From the NCBI GenBank assembly GCA_002505935.1, contig DAWL01000013.1, forward strand, positions 1 through 20,589: a stretch of DNA of 20,589 nucleotides. Reading direction: 5' to 3'. The position numbers and the translations under genes are program-made. A model generated the notes under the pieces. The model saw only the letters and a program-made list of their open reading frames with translations, searched no databases and had not been told where the DNA came from. This stretch comes from Euryarchaeota archaeon UBA226. Its GTDB lineage: Archaea > Thermoplasmatota > Poseidoniia > Poseidoniales > Poseidoniaceae. Numbering within the stretch: the first letter of the stretch is position 1; the number at the start of each line of letters is the position of its first letter. Of the stretch, positions 9,101 to 17,605 are shown piece by piece.

Positions 9101-12100
9101 AAATACCTCCCCGTGAGAGGTCAGGTACAAATTCACTGAATCGATTGCTGGTCCGTAATCAACTCCCTCCTGCATTCCAGCAGCGGACCATAGATTTCCA
9201 CTCGATGACTGTAGCCAAGTACTACCCTGATCGCTGAATGGCAGATTAATCAGTGGATGGACGGAAAGTCTCATCGACATACCTCCACTTAATGATTGCA
9301 AATCCATTACTGTGAATCGAATACTGGCTGAATGAGCACTTGCATTAGCGGGCAATGGAATGTCACTGATGTCCACGGTGAACAAGGCCTTGCACTCATG
9401 GAATGGCATAACACCGGCTCCACTTCCACAACCTTCACCTACCAACAAATCTTCATTTGGATGGCTCTGAGCGGGGCTAGCATTACCAATCCAACCATCT
9501 ATAACATCAGGGTGAACTAGATCTTCAACCTCTTGGGATTGTCTAAGTTCGTACGTCCAAGTCAAATCACCATTGTACGTGTTGTTTACCGGCGAACCGA
9601 TGCCAAATGACCATCTGCTGCTTGAAGGTCCAGGAATACTGCCATTTATCGCTTGAACCCACCACTCATATTTCTCACCGGGAGACAAATCTGAAGATAT
9701 CTGGTAGGTAGAACCGTTGAAGCCAGTATCTTCCCAACTTCGATACTTGTTTCGGCCTGAAGCGTTAGAGATGGTGACAATGTAACCTGTTGCATTCTGA
9801 ACAGGGTTCCATTCCAACATTGGTTGAGTATCTGCCGACAATATCCAATTGTTCTCCTGATACACAGCTTGTCCGTCATTAGGAGAAATCAAAATCGGCT
9901 GAGAGGGAGGGAGTGAACCATTAGCATTGTCAACATATTCAACCTCCAACTTGGGGCGTAGAGAATTATTCCAATATTCCGAAGAATAGAAAATCATACT
10001 TGTCGAAGGTGTACCGACAGTGGTTAGCATGATTGTCATAGTCTTGTTACCAGACAAAACATTTGACTGAGCCAAAGAAGTGACATCCCATTCAATCCAT
10101 GTATCTGGCGGGAACGTACCCACGGTTGAACGAGTTATTTCAGTAGCATTGCAAGTAGGGGCAGATAACTGTGTCACCGTATTCTCAAAGAAAGCCCCAC
10201 AAGCATGGGCACTAATTGTCAACGGCGAGATCCCTATCACTTGATAGCGATACAACTTGAGCAGTACCTGAGTTGGAATCATATGCTGAGGGAAGTCCAA
10301 TTCACCGAGATCGAATTCGATGAGAATACTCGAATCTCCGCTACCGCCGTGCGACATACCCAATGTCAGATTAGTGCTACTTCCATGATTGGTTGATGTA
10401 GCAGCGGAATCAATCCAAGTATCTGGCACACTCGGCAAACTTCCCGTTTCCTCAAACACTGCATCTCTATACAATGTGACACTATGGTTTCCTGTGCCAT
10501 CATCGCTACCCTGAGGCGCAGGAACTCGGAAACTCATAGGGCTGCTCCAATTACCCAATCTATCTCCTTGGATTGCACGCACTCGCCAATATATCCACTC
10601 GTCTTCAGTGGTGTTGACATCGATGGGTATGTGGAAACTCAAATTGGCTACATCGAAATATGGGGTCGCATTGCTATTGGAAGTACAGGTCAATGAACTG
10701 CAAGTTCGTACAAAAGAACCGATAAATCTAGAGTTTGTTCCATATTGGAACTCCCATTCACTAATATTGGAATCACTGCTATTCCATCCGAATTCCAACG
10801 GATTCTGAGGAGACGGCCTTTCAGCGCCGGCGTCCCACATAACATTACCACTGGCTGGACTTTGCCCTGTTGAATCAGAAGGTGTCCAGCCATTTCCACT
10901 GCGCCAAGTCAAGTTCAATTTCGGACGATACTCGATGTCTGGATCTTCAGAACTGGCGAACTGGTGCCACTGCTTCGTGCTGTCTTCTGAACGGAACAGC
11001 AACCATACGCTTTGGTGTCCATAGAGGTGACCTAATTGAGCAGCATGCGAAATATCCCATGTATACCAACCATCTGTAGAGACTTCAACAACATCTAGCG
11101 GCAGACCCGCGTCTGCAGCCCCCAATGCTCCACCAGCATTCCAACTGCTACCATTGGCTCTTTGGTTCCAGGTAGCCGCACCTTCCACGAATCCCCAGTT
11201 CAATACCGAGACTGAGATGTTCTGTGAATTTGAGACTCCAGAATTCTTGTAGAGCGACAAAGTTGCACTAACCACCTCGTAAGGCGTCTTGATTGGATTG
11301 CCGCTGAGATTGTACATCATGACAGTTGTCGCTTCACCCAATGTCCCCACATGTGGAGGGTCACCCACAACAAGAGAGGTATTGCTCGCATGATTGGCAT
11401 TTGTATAGATTCCATCTAACCAAGTATCCTCGAAATAGTCTGGCTCATTGATTTGCGGCAATGCAGAACCATCCTGAATTTCTGCGTAGGCATCGGTTGA
11501 ATTTATCGCTCCACCCAACCAATTTGGTAAACAGAAAGTGTAGCCCTGACTGAAACTACCGAGAACATGGTCATCAACAGCTTGCACCGCCCAAAGATAG
11601 CACTTGCCGCTTGATAGATTACTTGGCGGAGTATAACTGAGATTAGTGAGAGTGAAGCCTGCATCTACAGTTGAATCCAAAATACTCCAGCCAGCCCTTA
11701 CATCAGAGGAATCGTGGAACATGTACAGCCTCCATGAATCAATGCTACTTCCATTGGCATGAGTCCAATTCAGAGTAGGCGTTCCAGCAGGAAGCAGGGC
11801 TACACTAGAATTGTCCCACAGAACCTCTCCATCTGGAGCACCACCAGTAGCAGCGCTCTCGGAAGCGGATTGGGCACCAGTTGTCCAAGTTAAATTGGCC
11901 CAAGGTTGATCGCTACTAGAGTCACTTGAGCTAAACTTGACTTCTCCACGGTCATCATCAGCAACCAATGCTAATTCGATATGAGATACTCCCGCAGCAT
12001 GTGCTTTCTGAGCGAGATAAGTAATGTCAAATGACATCCAATTGGTAACTGAAACATTCTGAACTTCGAAGAACACATCGCCTCTTATGTCGCTCAATTT

Positions 12101-15100
12101 AGTGGTCGAATTTGCAGACCAGTTGGCCGAACCATCCCTTGTAAGACCGGTAGCACTCTCATTCCAATATCCATTGACCGCGTGTATAGAAACGCGCTGA
12201 GTGGAAGAAGTACCCCACTCACAATACAGGTTGAGCAATGCTCTTTCTAGAGTTGCATTCTGCGGCATGGGAATATCGGTTAATGGAATCTTCATCAGAG
12301 CAGTTGCAGTTGAACCATCACTTCTCTCACCAAGAATCAAGGAACTATCAGAACCGTGGCTGCTGTTCAAATCAGTTCCTGAATGAGCAACCCAAGTATC
12401 AACAAACAGCGGAACTCCGAGTGATGGCATCGCTTCTTTGTGTCGCAATTCGACTGCGGCACTATCTGAATCAACCGTCCACGTTGTCAGGTCTGGAACA
12501 TGGAAGTGATTGTATTGGCTCCAATTTCCGATTTGATTAGTAGATGATATTGCTCTCACGCGCCAGTACCATGTTTTGCCGACGGAGAGGTCTACTGGAA
12601 CTTGGAAGGTCATGTTCGTAAGATCAAATCCACTACTGGTCCACGAACCATACGATAACAGATCAGCGCTGTCGAAAGAGGTATTACTATCGATATCAAT
12701 GACGAAACCTGAAACGTTGGTATTTCCAGAATAGTTCCACTTTAACAGCGGATTAGGAATTGCAGAACGTTCTATTCCATCTTCGACCGACCAACTGCCG
12801 TTGGCTGGAGAAAGAGGAGTTGGTTCATCTGGAAGTGCCGAAGAGCCTGGAACATATGTGAATATCAATTCAGCCTTATTGCTTGAACTGGATACCGAAT
12901 TTCCGTACAACAATGCCTCTCTGCTATTTCCGGTTCCCGCACCCAATACTGCTAGTATAACATCGAAGTTCTCACCATTTCGCATCGCATTCTGCACCCC
13001 AAGGGTGACATTCCATTCAAACCAAGACTCACTACTGCCGCTTATCGTAGTGGAAGACAACAACTGCCCTCTTTCCCATCCCTTGGCACCTACCGTTCCC
13101 CAAGATGTTCTTCCGTCGAACTGGTTCCAAGTTGCACTCTCTTCGGTCCAGTTGTGTTGATGGCTTTCATATGCACCAACATATGGATTGCCACTGGCAT
13201 ATGACATCTTGTATCGCAACTTAGCCTCGACCACAGCATAACCATCTGGCAAGCCATGAGTCATCAAGTGACAACCGAACAGTATCGCCGTCTCAGAGCC
13301 TCCGAAAATCGTGTTGTATGAAACCTGCATCTCTTCTTCGGAATCATAATTTGAAGTGGGAGTACCGCCATCGATGTAAGTATCCTGACAACTTGGATGT
13401 AGGCCATCCGATGAAGCATTACCATCTCGAAGATTGAATTGATAACGATCTCCTCCAAGGTAGGTTGAATTCAAATCAGTAATGAAGAATGACTGCTCAT
13501 TCCATGAACTCCAAGTTCCGTTGCTGTCTACCTGAGCCATTCTCCAATAATACATATTTCCAGTGGACAGGCCATCGCTGGCAGTCAAGTTAAACGAACC
13601 ATCACTAACTTGGAAATCGTTGTCAACAGCAGTATCGACTTCTTTGACGATATTTCGGAAAAACTTGTCATCCGAAAATTGATACAGAATTTCATTTCCT
13701 GAAGAGGCGGAAGCCTTCCAAGTCAATTCGGGGGTTGTGTTTCCAGATAGATTGTGTCCCGAAAGGTTCCATACTCCCTGACCCTTGATTGGATGCAACA
13801 TCTCGACATTAGAAATCAACGTATTTGCAGACCACTTGTAAGTGACTTTCCAGTACGGTTGATCGCTAGAAGAACTTGCTTCAGTACTGTGGAATGTGAC
13901 CTCGTTTGAAGAATAACTGTTCTCGTCGGGCATTTTCCCAACCATCAGAAAGTCAACCGGTTCAGTGGTTCCGGTAGCTACGTAAGACTGGAAGCCAATA
14001 GTAGAATTATATCGAATCTCAGAAGTGCTAGAAGACACATTGTAGTTCACAAATGAAGTGCGTAATTCCGTATCCCAATCATTGCTGTCTCCAAGAGGGC
14101 TATTCCAAGTAGCATCCTCCTCAACCCAATCCATGTGATTTTCAACGTAGATATCTGAAACTAGTACAGTTCCACTGGATGAACTCTTCTGCATAACAAA
14201 CTCATTGGAGACAATCGTTACATTCGTAGGTAGACCAAGATGTTGTGCGTTCAATCTTAACATGGTCTTGTATTCGGTATCAGGAGAGGTGTCCGTCCCT
14301 ATTTTGATGGTACTTTCTGAACCCAAGGAAGTTGTCTTTTGAGAAGAATCCAATTCTGCATCCCAAATGGTCTTGTCATCTAGACCAAGGTCAGAGGAGG
14401 TTATGTTGAGGGTTGCCGTACCATCTCCATTGTCAGTTATGTTATGAGCCGGTAAATTGAACCAACCGCCCTGCCATTTTCCGATTTGATCATCAGAACT
14501 TATCGAGCGCATTCTGTAGAACATTGTGCTACCATTGGAGACGGCTTCAGAAGCAGGAACGGTCATCGAACCGGTTCCTGTGCCTGTCTGGAAAATTGAA
14601 GCATTCGACATACTGGTCCAATGACCACCTTCATCTGAAGATTGACGGAACTCGCTTGATTGCGATAATTGAACTTCAACACCAGTTCCGTTCCAACCCT
14701 TCCATGACATCGTGGGAGTCGTATCTGCAGACAGAATGAAATCACCGGTCATCAACGAATGGCCATCCTCAATCCAATCAGGAGTTAATTCTCCCACTGG
14801 GCCTGCGCTACTATTGCTCAACACTACACTGAGTAAAGGATGGTAGGTAGAATTACTATAATCGCTAGTATAACACTCGGATTGAGAACTTGTTCCCGAG
14901 ATGATGTATCTTGCCGAACTCCAGTTATTTGCCGCTCTGACCTGAATCTGTCTGGTGATGTTCAGAGAGACGGTGCCGTTGCTGAGCATATCGACACTCG
15001 GCTCCCAAGCACTCCTATCCTTGCTTGAATCTGCACCCATAAGATCCCAGGACTGCGAAGCATTTGGCCCCATCCAATTAGCATTGGTCTCATTGATGGC

Positions 15101-15487
15101 TGAAGTGACATTGGTAATGTAGAACTCAGTCGCATCGCCATCAGAATTGAAACATTCCAAATCGAGTGTCGCAGAATGCACAGTCATCGAAGAAGACAAG
15201 TTCAAGGTGAACTCGATCAACATACGGGCTTCAAATGTCCCACTTACTCCAATCAAGGCCGTAGTCTCAGAACCGTAGGTGTTTGAAGGAACGGTTGAAT
15301 CGATATGGGTGTCAATGCTCGTGTTATATGTCCAAGTGAAGGCATTCGATGGTGCGGAATCAACTTCAGGTGAATCCCGAAGAGGTGCATTATCAAGGAA
15401 TGGATAAGCAATATCTGCTAGCAGGAACATGGCTACCAAAATCATCGATTTACCAGAAACATGGAATCTTGTGGGCGCGCTTGACAT
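6188..15487 (-). CDS. Giant membrane-anchored surface protein with DNRLRE/CBM96-like, Fn3-like and Ig-like arrays
   Basis: About 3099 residues. The frame stays open to 15763, inside rfcS on the other strand, but the ATG at 15487 has a GGTGA leader 5 bases away and begins a signal sequence (basic start, then MILVAMFLLADIAYPF). Seven DNRLRE/CBM96-like domains lie at about 59-225, 376-552, 702-880, 1029-1202, 1354-1528, 1688-1852 and 1995-2182. Their marks are D-T-W/Y-I-D openings, NYG/NHG turns and W-x-E-x-x-ATWN segments. Between them are six Fn3-like modules with WYWRVRAI-type strands and a closing IGNWS or similar (about 235-347, 560-671, 890-1000, 1218-1322, 1546-1656, 1865-1965). Eight Ig-like domains follow (2184-2950), then a transmembrane helix (2961-2985), an acidic Asp/Tyr/Glu patch, a Pro/Gln/Gly linker and an end rich in Trp (GTEWWQDEAGIWWYRGPG, then DWSEWRD). 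DNRLRE domains are known on secreted carbohydrate-active proteins, so I infer polymer or surface binding. No catalytic domain was seen. Confidence 0.88.
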   Translation of the reverse strand: MSSAPTRFHVSGKSMILVAMFLLADIAYPFLDNAPLRDSPEVDSAPSNAFTWTYNTSIDTHIDSTVPSNTYGSETTALIGVSGTFEARMLIEFTLNLSSSMTVHSATLDLECFNSDGDATEFYITNVTSAINETNANWMGPNASQSWDLMGADSSKDRSAWEPSVDMLSNGTVSLNITRQIQVRAANNWSSARYIISGTSSQSECYTSDYSNSTYHPLLSVVLSNSSAGPVGELTPDWIEDGHSLMTGDFILSADTTPTMSWKGWNGTGVEVQLSQSSEFRQSSDEGGHWTSMSNASIFQTGTGTGSMTVPASEAVSNGSTMFYRMRSISSDDQIGKWQGGWFNLPAHNITDNGDGTATLNITSSDLGLDDKTIWDAELDSSQKTTSLGSESTIKIGTDTSPDTEYKTMLRLNAQHLGLPTNVTIVSNEFVMQKSSSSGTVLVSDIYVENHMDWVEEDATWNSPLGDSNDWDTELRTSFVNYNVSSSTSEIRYNSTIGFQSYVATGTTEPVDFLMVGKMPDENSYSSNEVTFHSTEASSSSDQPYWKVTYKWSANTLISNVEMLHPIKGQGVWNLSGHNLSGNTTPELTWKASASSGNEILYQFSDDKFFRNIVKEVDTAVDNDFQVSDGSFNLTASDGLSTGNMYYWRMAQVDSNGTWSSWNEQSFFITDLNSTYLGGDRYQFNLRDGNASSDGLHPSCQDTYIDGGTPTSNYDSEEEMQVSYNTIFGGSETAILFGCHLMTHGLPDGYAVVEAKLRYKMSYASGNPYVGAYESHQHNWTEESATWNQFDGRTSWGTVGAKGWERGQLLSSTTISGSSESWFEWNVTLGVQNAMRNGENFDVILAVLGAGTGNSREALLYGNSVSSSSNKAELIFTYVPGSSALPDEPTPLSPANGSWSVEDGIERSAIPNPLLKWNYSGNTNVSGFVIDIDSNTSFDSADLLSYGSWTSSGFDLTNMTFQVPVDLSVGKTWYWRVRAISSTNQIGNWSQYNHFHVPDLTTWTVDSDSAAVELRHKEAMPSLGVPLFVDTWVAHSGTDLNSSHGSDSSLILGERSDGSTATALMKIPLTDIPMPQNATLERALLNLYCEWGTSSTQRVSIHAVNGYWNESATGLTRDGSANWSANSTTKLSDIRGDVFFEVQNVSVTNWMSFDITYLAQKAHAAGVSHIELALVADDDRGEVKFSSSDSSSDQPWANLTWTTGAQSASESAATGGAPDGEVLWDNSSVALLPAGTPTLNWTHANGSSIDSWRLYMFHDSSDVRAGWSILDSTVDAGFTLTNLSYTPPSNLSSGKCYLWAVQAVDDHVLGSFSQGYTFCLPNWLGGAINSTDAYAEIQDGSALPQINEPDYFEDTWLDGIYTNANHASNTSLVVGDPPHVGTLGEATTVMMYNLSGNPIKTPYEVVSATLSLYKNSGVSNSQNISVSVLNWGFVEGAATWNQRANGSSWNAGGALGAADAGLPLDVVEVSTDGWYTWDISHAAQLGHLYGHQSVWLLFRSEDSTKQWHQFASSEDPDIEYRPKLNLTWRSGNGWTPSDSTGQSPASGNVMWDAGAERPSPQNPLEFGWNSSDSNISEWEFQYGTNSRFIGSFVRTCSSLTCTSNSNATPYFDVANLSFHIPIDVNTTEDEWIYWRVRAIQGDRLGNWSSPMSFRVPAPQGSDDGTGNHSVTLYRDAVFEETGSLPSVPDTWIDSAATSTNHGSSTNLTLGMSHGGSGDSSILIEFDLGELDFPQHMIPTQVLLKLYRYQVIGISPLTISAHACGAFFENTVTQLSAPTCNATEITRSTVGTFPPDTWIEWDVTSLAQSNVLSGNKTMTIMLTTVGTPSTSMIFYSSEYWNNSLRPKLEVEYVDNANGSLPPSQPILISPNDGQAVYQENNWILSADTQPMLEWNPVQNATGYIVTISNASGRNKYRSWEDTGFNGSTYQISSDLSPGEKYEWWVQAINGSIPGPSSSRWSFGIGSPVNNTYNGDLTWTYELRQSQEVEDLVHPDVIDGWIGNASPAQSHPNEDLLVGEGCGSGAGVMPFHECKALFTVDISDIPLPANASAHSASIRFTVMDLQSLSGGMSMRLSVHPLINLPFSDQGSTWLQSSSGNLWSAAGMQEGVDYGPAIDSVNLYLTSHGEVFWFDLTNPSLCLSCPNHFVIVGTTTSMGQMNAELYSSESIVEAFRPLVLFNYTNVDNIAINPGTGVNIDADTNVSFTYGLYDSDGNQLTQNVTWSAENGNIDSTGLFTPYKVGVWNITACFGAICNIIQINVNPGAPVLHSVTPVSGSIDADSTLDLMVVVVDQHGNLVPGVSLSWSVTNGTLTSIAAPSGYNEAVRFEPHTAGQQTVTVSWNNVDIDVVVQVATGAPSSFDLTPCAESVAAGLTCQFNYQLRDAKGNALDISEAGLLSWQVENGNISNTGLFSADKVGTWTVNLSSASGVEAQSSITVVHGQIEHLRVEVSNTTVTADEVVWLNTTRVDIRGNEMQVELEQSDWDVQSGTLFNGTPAQWHPTDVGNRWVKASFEGVSTTVYIDVEHGAMVQMEIERNQMRNGSLVPMLNDQMTTDDVDRVTLRAWGNDADGNRWTIEATWSLSTSQAFAQYCEDNKIAPTCYFEADVALPTPYEMTATYSPEGSQELFSVDFYFEVSHGALDSMEFDSEDGLEFDIKVGQKVQFSVILKDADGNEIPNVDDVSFTLSGSDSGDEWQYNLSQALWDEDLEWSPGLLGEHSSEYRSDVVGSYSLTASIASLSTTASIDVEHGDPVSFVIAEQPENYQIIAGQTIVVKIDAYDSAGNQFTEAVEWNGQQQGTNVWLYEGIGQVVATGPSTYSITLTKVTEDTGPHVLRFSHALVNDDSDVLNITVYPAEIGQLVLEVGTESVEQLDSFDISIKAFDIYDNEILVPTSIKVSATGRATVEKIDGDFANWRITTLDEGKHTVTIAANNASGFTLSESATYTVEGNLAGFFESGGTMYYVGAGLGAFVLIGLAVVVIILVRRSGDGYDEFDDDYDEGYDEYEEDSAPAPGPTDGPQGSPQDSGMAGPQGGPQDYQMDAYGGGYDQPANEQGGYEEYSAQDDGNYRVDENGTEWWQDEAGIWWYRGPGESDWSEWRD

Positions 15488-15612
15488 GGCTCTCACCATC
15501 GGCGACGAATCTGACTGAGTTATGATGCTTCGCACTGGCCGCCCATAGGGCGGCCCCAGCATGAATGGCCAGTGATAAGGTTCATCGCCCCCCGTCTCAG
15601 CCATACTCCCGC
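15488..15612. promoter_or_regulatory. Divergent intergenic region between the giant surface gene and rfcS
   Basis: These 125 bases must hold the promoters of both divergent transcription units. I see no strong archaeal BRE/TATA match. Weak candidates are GTGATAAG near 15572 for rfcS and, read on the minus strand, a CATAAC near 15519-15524 for the surface operon. The minus-strand GGTGA at 15493-15497 is the likely Shine-Dalgarno site of the giant gene. Two nested GC-rich inverted repeats lie in the middle and are listed separately. Confidence 0.4.
15533..15574. repeat. Nested perfect inverted repeats in the divergent promoter region
   Basis: GGCCGCCC at 15537-15544 and GGGCGGCC at 15548-15555 are a perfect 8-base inverted repeat around ATA. 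A second perfect pair, CACTGGCC at 15533-15540 and GGCCAGTG at 15567-15574, overlaps the first, so the two foldings compete. The arms are unusually GC-rich for this window. This could be an operator for a dimeric regulator or an RNA hairpin in a leader; nothing here decides between them. Confidence 0.65.
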
Positions 15613-16569
15613 ATGAGCGAATTATGGGTTGAAAAGCACCGGCCCCGGTCGGTTTCCCAAATACGTGGACAAAGCAGTGCAGTCGAGAGACTGGTCGTTT
15701 ATGCAGCCAATATCGACTTTCCACATCTGCTCTTTGCAGGACCCCCTGGAACAGGAAAGACAACCGCGGCGATGGCCCTCGCCAGAGATGTATTTGGTGA
15801 AGGATTCAGAGAGAATATGTTGGAAATGAATGCTAGCGATGAGAGAAAACTGGAGAGCATTCGCACCAAAGTCAAGCAATTCGCTAGAACCGCGCCCCTC
15901 CATGGTGCGGATTTCAAGATCATTTTCCTCGATGAAGCCGACGCACTAACCAATGACGCACAAGGGGCCCTACGTAGAATCATGGAAAAGTATGCTGAAA
16001 CTTGCCGCTTCATTCTCTCCTGCAATTATTCCTCCAAAATTATCGAACCTATTCAATCTCGTTGCGCAGTCTTCCGATTCAGGCCGCTACCGGATGATGA
16101 TGTCAAACAACAGATTGAACATGTTGCCAAAGAAGAAGGAGTGGAATTGGATGATGATGCTTGTATCGCTATAGTCGACATCAGCAGAGGGGATTTGCGA
16201 AAAGCAATAACCGCTCTTCAAGTTGCTGCAGCTCTGAATCCACACGTCAGCAGAGCGATGATTTACGAGACTAATGCAACCGCTCCTCCAGAAGCCCTAC
16301 AGGCATATCTACTGGCTTGCAGAGAAGATGGCTTTCACGCTGCAAGAAGACGCCTGCGCGAACTACTCGACAAATTTGGTCTTGCAGGGACAGACATGGT
16401 CAACCAACTACATCGTGAATTGTATAATTCTGAATTCCTAAGCGAAGCCGCCAAATTGGATTTGACTGAACTGATGGCGGAGATAGATTTCAGATTGGTT
16501 GAAGGTGGCGGAGAAGACTTGCAATTGGATGCGATGACAGCCCGGATTTGTCAAGCATTATCCAATTGA
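15613..16569 (+). CDS. rfcS: Replication factor C small subunit (clamp loader ATPase)
   Basis: RfcS pentamerises with the large subunit to load the PCNA sliding clamp onto primed DNA, using ATP. From the ATG at 15613 the protein has 318 residues, the usual length, and begins MSELWVEKHRP, matching the conserved RFC start; the upstream in-frame ATG at 15565 would add 16 unconserved residues. The AAA+ motifs are complete: Walker A GPPGTGKT at 43-50, Walker B FLDEAD at 105-110, sensor 1 SCN at 136-138, the SRC arginine-finger motif at 149-151, and sensor 2 GDLRKA at 193-198. The C-terminal helical collar follows. The P-loop has no intein, although archaeal RFC genes often carry one there. It is divergent from the surface operon and convergent with the next gene, and appears to be transcribed alone. 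Confidence 0.96.
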   Translation: MSELWVEKHRPRSVSQIRGQSSAVERLVVYAANIDFPHLLFAGPPGTGKTTAAMALARDVFGEGFRENMLEMNASDERKLESIRTKVKQFARTAPLHGADFKIIFLDEADALTNDAQGALRRIMEKYAETCRFILSCNYSSKIIEPIQSRCAVFRFRPLPDDDVKQQIEHVAKEEGVELDDDACIAIVDISRGDLRKAITALQVAAALNPHVSRAMIYETNATAPPEALQAYLLACREDGFHAARRRLRELLDKFGLAGTDMVNQLHRELYNSEFLSEAAKLDLTELMAEIDFRLVEGGGEDLQLDAMTARICQALSN

Positions 16570-16601
16570 AGACACAATTGGATTCTTCATTTTTCCAATT
16601 G
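16562..16601 (+). terminator. Inverted repeat plus T-run at the end of rfcS
   Basis: CCAATTG (16562-16568) and CAATTGG (16575-16581) form a 7-base stem over a 6-base loop. The stem overlaps the rfcS stop codon. TTTTT follows at 16590-16594, then a third CCAATTG copy at 16595-16601. The T-run fits archaeal termination for rfcS. The region also serves the convergent gene, which ends at 16603, though no T-run was seen in its direction. Confidence 0.5.
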
Positions 16602-16602
16602 A

Positions 16603-17526
16603 TTATTCTGCCTCTTCAAGTGGCGCTTCACTAACGATGACCTTCCAAGAATAAGAGCGTGAATTCTCCCACGGATCTCCATCTTCACTTAGCGTCAAAT
16701 CGATGACATGGATACCCGTATCTAATCCATCAGTAACTAATCGAATTGCCATACCTCTATCATATTCCTTGGAGACAATGGTCGGCCACGCATAGGTTCC
16801 GTTTGCACCTTGGTGCGAATCTCCCCAATCGCTCAAGTTGTCAAAGCTCGATTCAGATGAATTGAGAGAAATTTCAGTCCCATCGAATAGTGTCAACGTT
16901 GCAGAAACTTGTACCGCTTCTGAATTTAAGTTATCTCTAATTCCAAACAACAGCCAAATCTCACCATCCAATCTTTCTTCACCTTCGTCAAGAATAAATT
17001 CAATCTGGCCGCTTCCATCTAGAGCATCGTCTGTCAAGCGCAATTCTTCGCCATCGATTACCATAACAGTCCAAGCAGCAGCAACTTCGGGTTCCCCGAT
17101 ATCTGCAAATGGCGGATTAGCCAATAGAAATGAAAGAGCTAACCAAGAAAATACGTGCAAAAAGGAAGCCCTGAACCAAGTTCCCTTGCCGTAATGTTCG
17201 ACAACCGCTTCCGACATTGCCATCCTATGCAATGAAGGGAGAAGGAAAATCAAGGCGATAGGCAGGAACCAGAGAAGATCTAGATTCCCTGAAGGATCCA
17301 TGTTAGGCATAACGAGATAGCGCATCATCAAAGACACCACTATCGAAAAGGCGATGACTAGCCACATGGAATACATATCTGCTCTTTCTTTGGAGACATG
17401 CTTGACTGGGTCGAAAGCCTCGATTCCATGGTCGCGCCCAGAACGACCCTTCTTGTCGCCGTCCTTGCGTTTGCGAGAACCTCTGTCTGCCCGTGCCGCC
17501 GACATCGCTGTCTGCATGTCGACCAT
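16603..17526 (-). CDS. Unrecognised membrane protein with three predicted helices and an external beta-rich domain
   Basis: I do not recognise this 307-residue protein. Residues 1-50 are hydrophilic and very basic (GSRKRKDGDKKGRSGRD), which suggests a cytoplasmic N-terminus. Hydrophobic segments at about 52-72 (MWLVIAFSIVVSLMMRYLV), 83-99 (LLWFLPIALIFLLPSL) and 118-137 (FLHVFSWLALSFLLA) look like three transmembrane helices. Residues about 150-300 alternate in a beta-strand pattern (WTVMVIDG, IWLLFGIRD, SATLTLFDG, IHVIDLTLS, YSWKVIVSE) with sequons such as NSS and NGT, so I infer an Ig- or jelly-roll-like domain outside the cell. ATG codons at 17526, 17517 and 17505 are possible starts, none with a strong ribosome binding site. 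It converges on rfcS with 33 bases between them and lies downstream of the tRNA on the same strand. Confidence 0.75.
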   Translation of the reverse strand: MVDMQTAMSAARADRGSRKRKDGDKKGRSGRDHGIEAFDPVKHVSKERADMYSMWLVIAFSIVVSLMMRYLVMPNMDPSGNLDLLWFLPIALIFLLPSLHRMAMSEAVVEHYGKGTWFRASFLHVFSWLALSFLLANPPFADIGEPEVAAAWTVMVIDGEELRLTDDALDGSGQIEFILDEGEERLDGEIWLLFGIRDNLNSEAVQVSATLTLFDGTEISLNSSESSFDNLSDWGDSHQGANGTYAWPTIVSKEYDRGMAIRLVTDGLDTGIHVIDLTLSEDGDPWENSRSYSWKVIVSEAPLEEAE

Positions 17527-17605
17527 GCTGTCCGCGACCTGTGTCCGGCCTTTCTATGCTACGGAACTAGAAACTCATACCACTGGACTCAGTCTCAACA
17601 ATTGT

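Noticed and set aside
987..15487. CRISPR array or DNA-level tandem repeats in the surface operon
   Set aside because: The repetition is at protein-domain level; no regularly spaced identical DNA repeats were seen.
15565..15612. Earlier in-frame ATG of rfcS at 15565
   Set aside because: It would add 16 residues before the conserved MSELWVEKHRP start, and these do not look like any RFC N-terminus.
15488..15763. N-terminal extension of the giant surface protein to an ATG at 15763
   Set aside because: It lies antisense to the start of rfcS, has no signal-like or conserved sequence, and a GGTGA leader plus signal sequence supports 15487. ATG 15499 remains a minor alternative.
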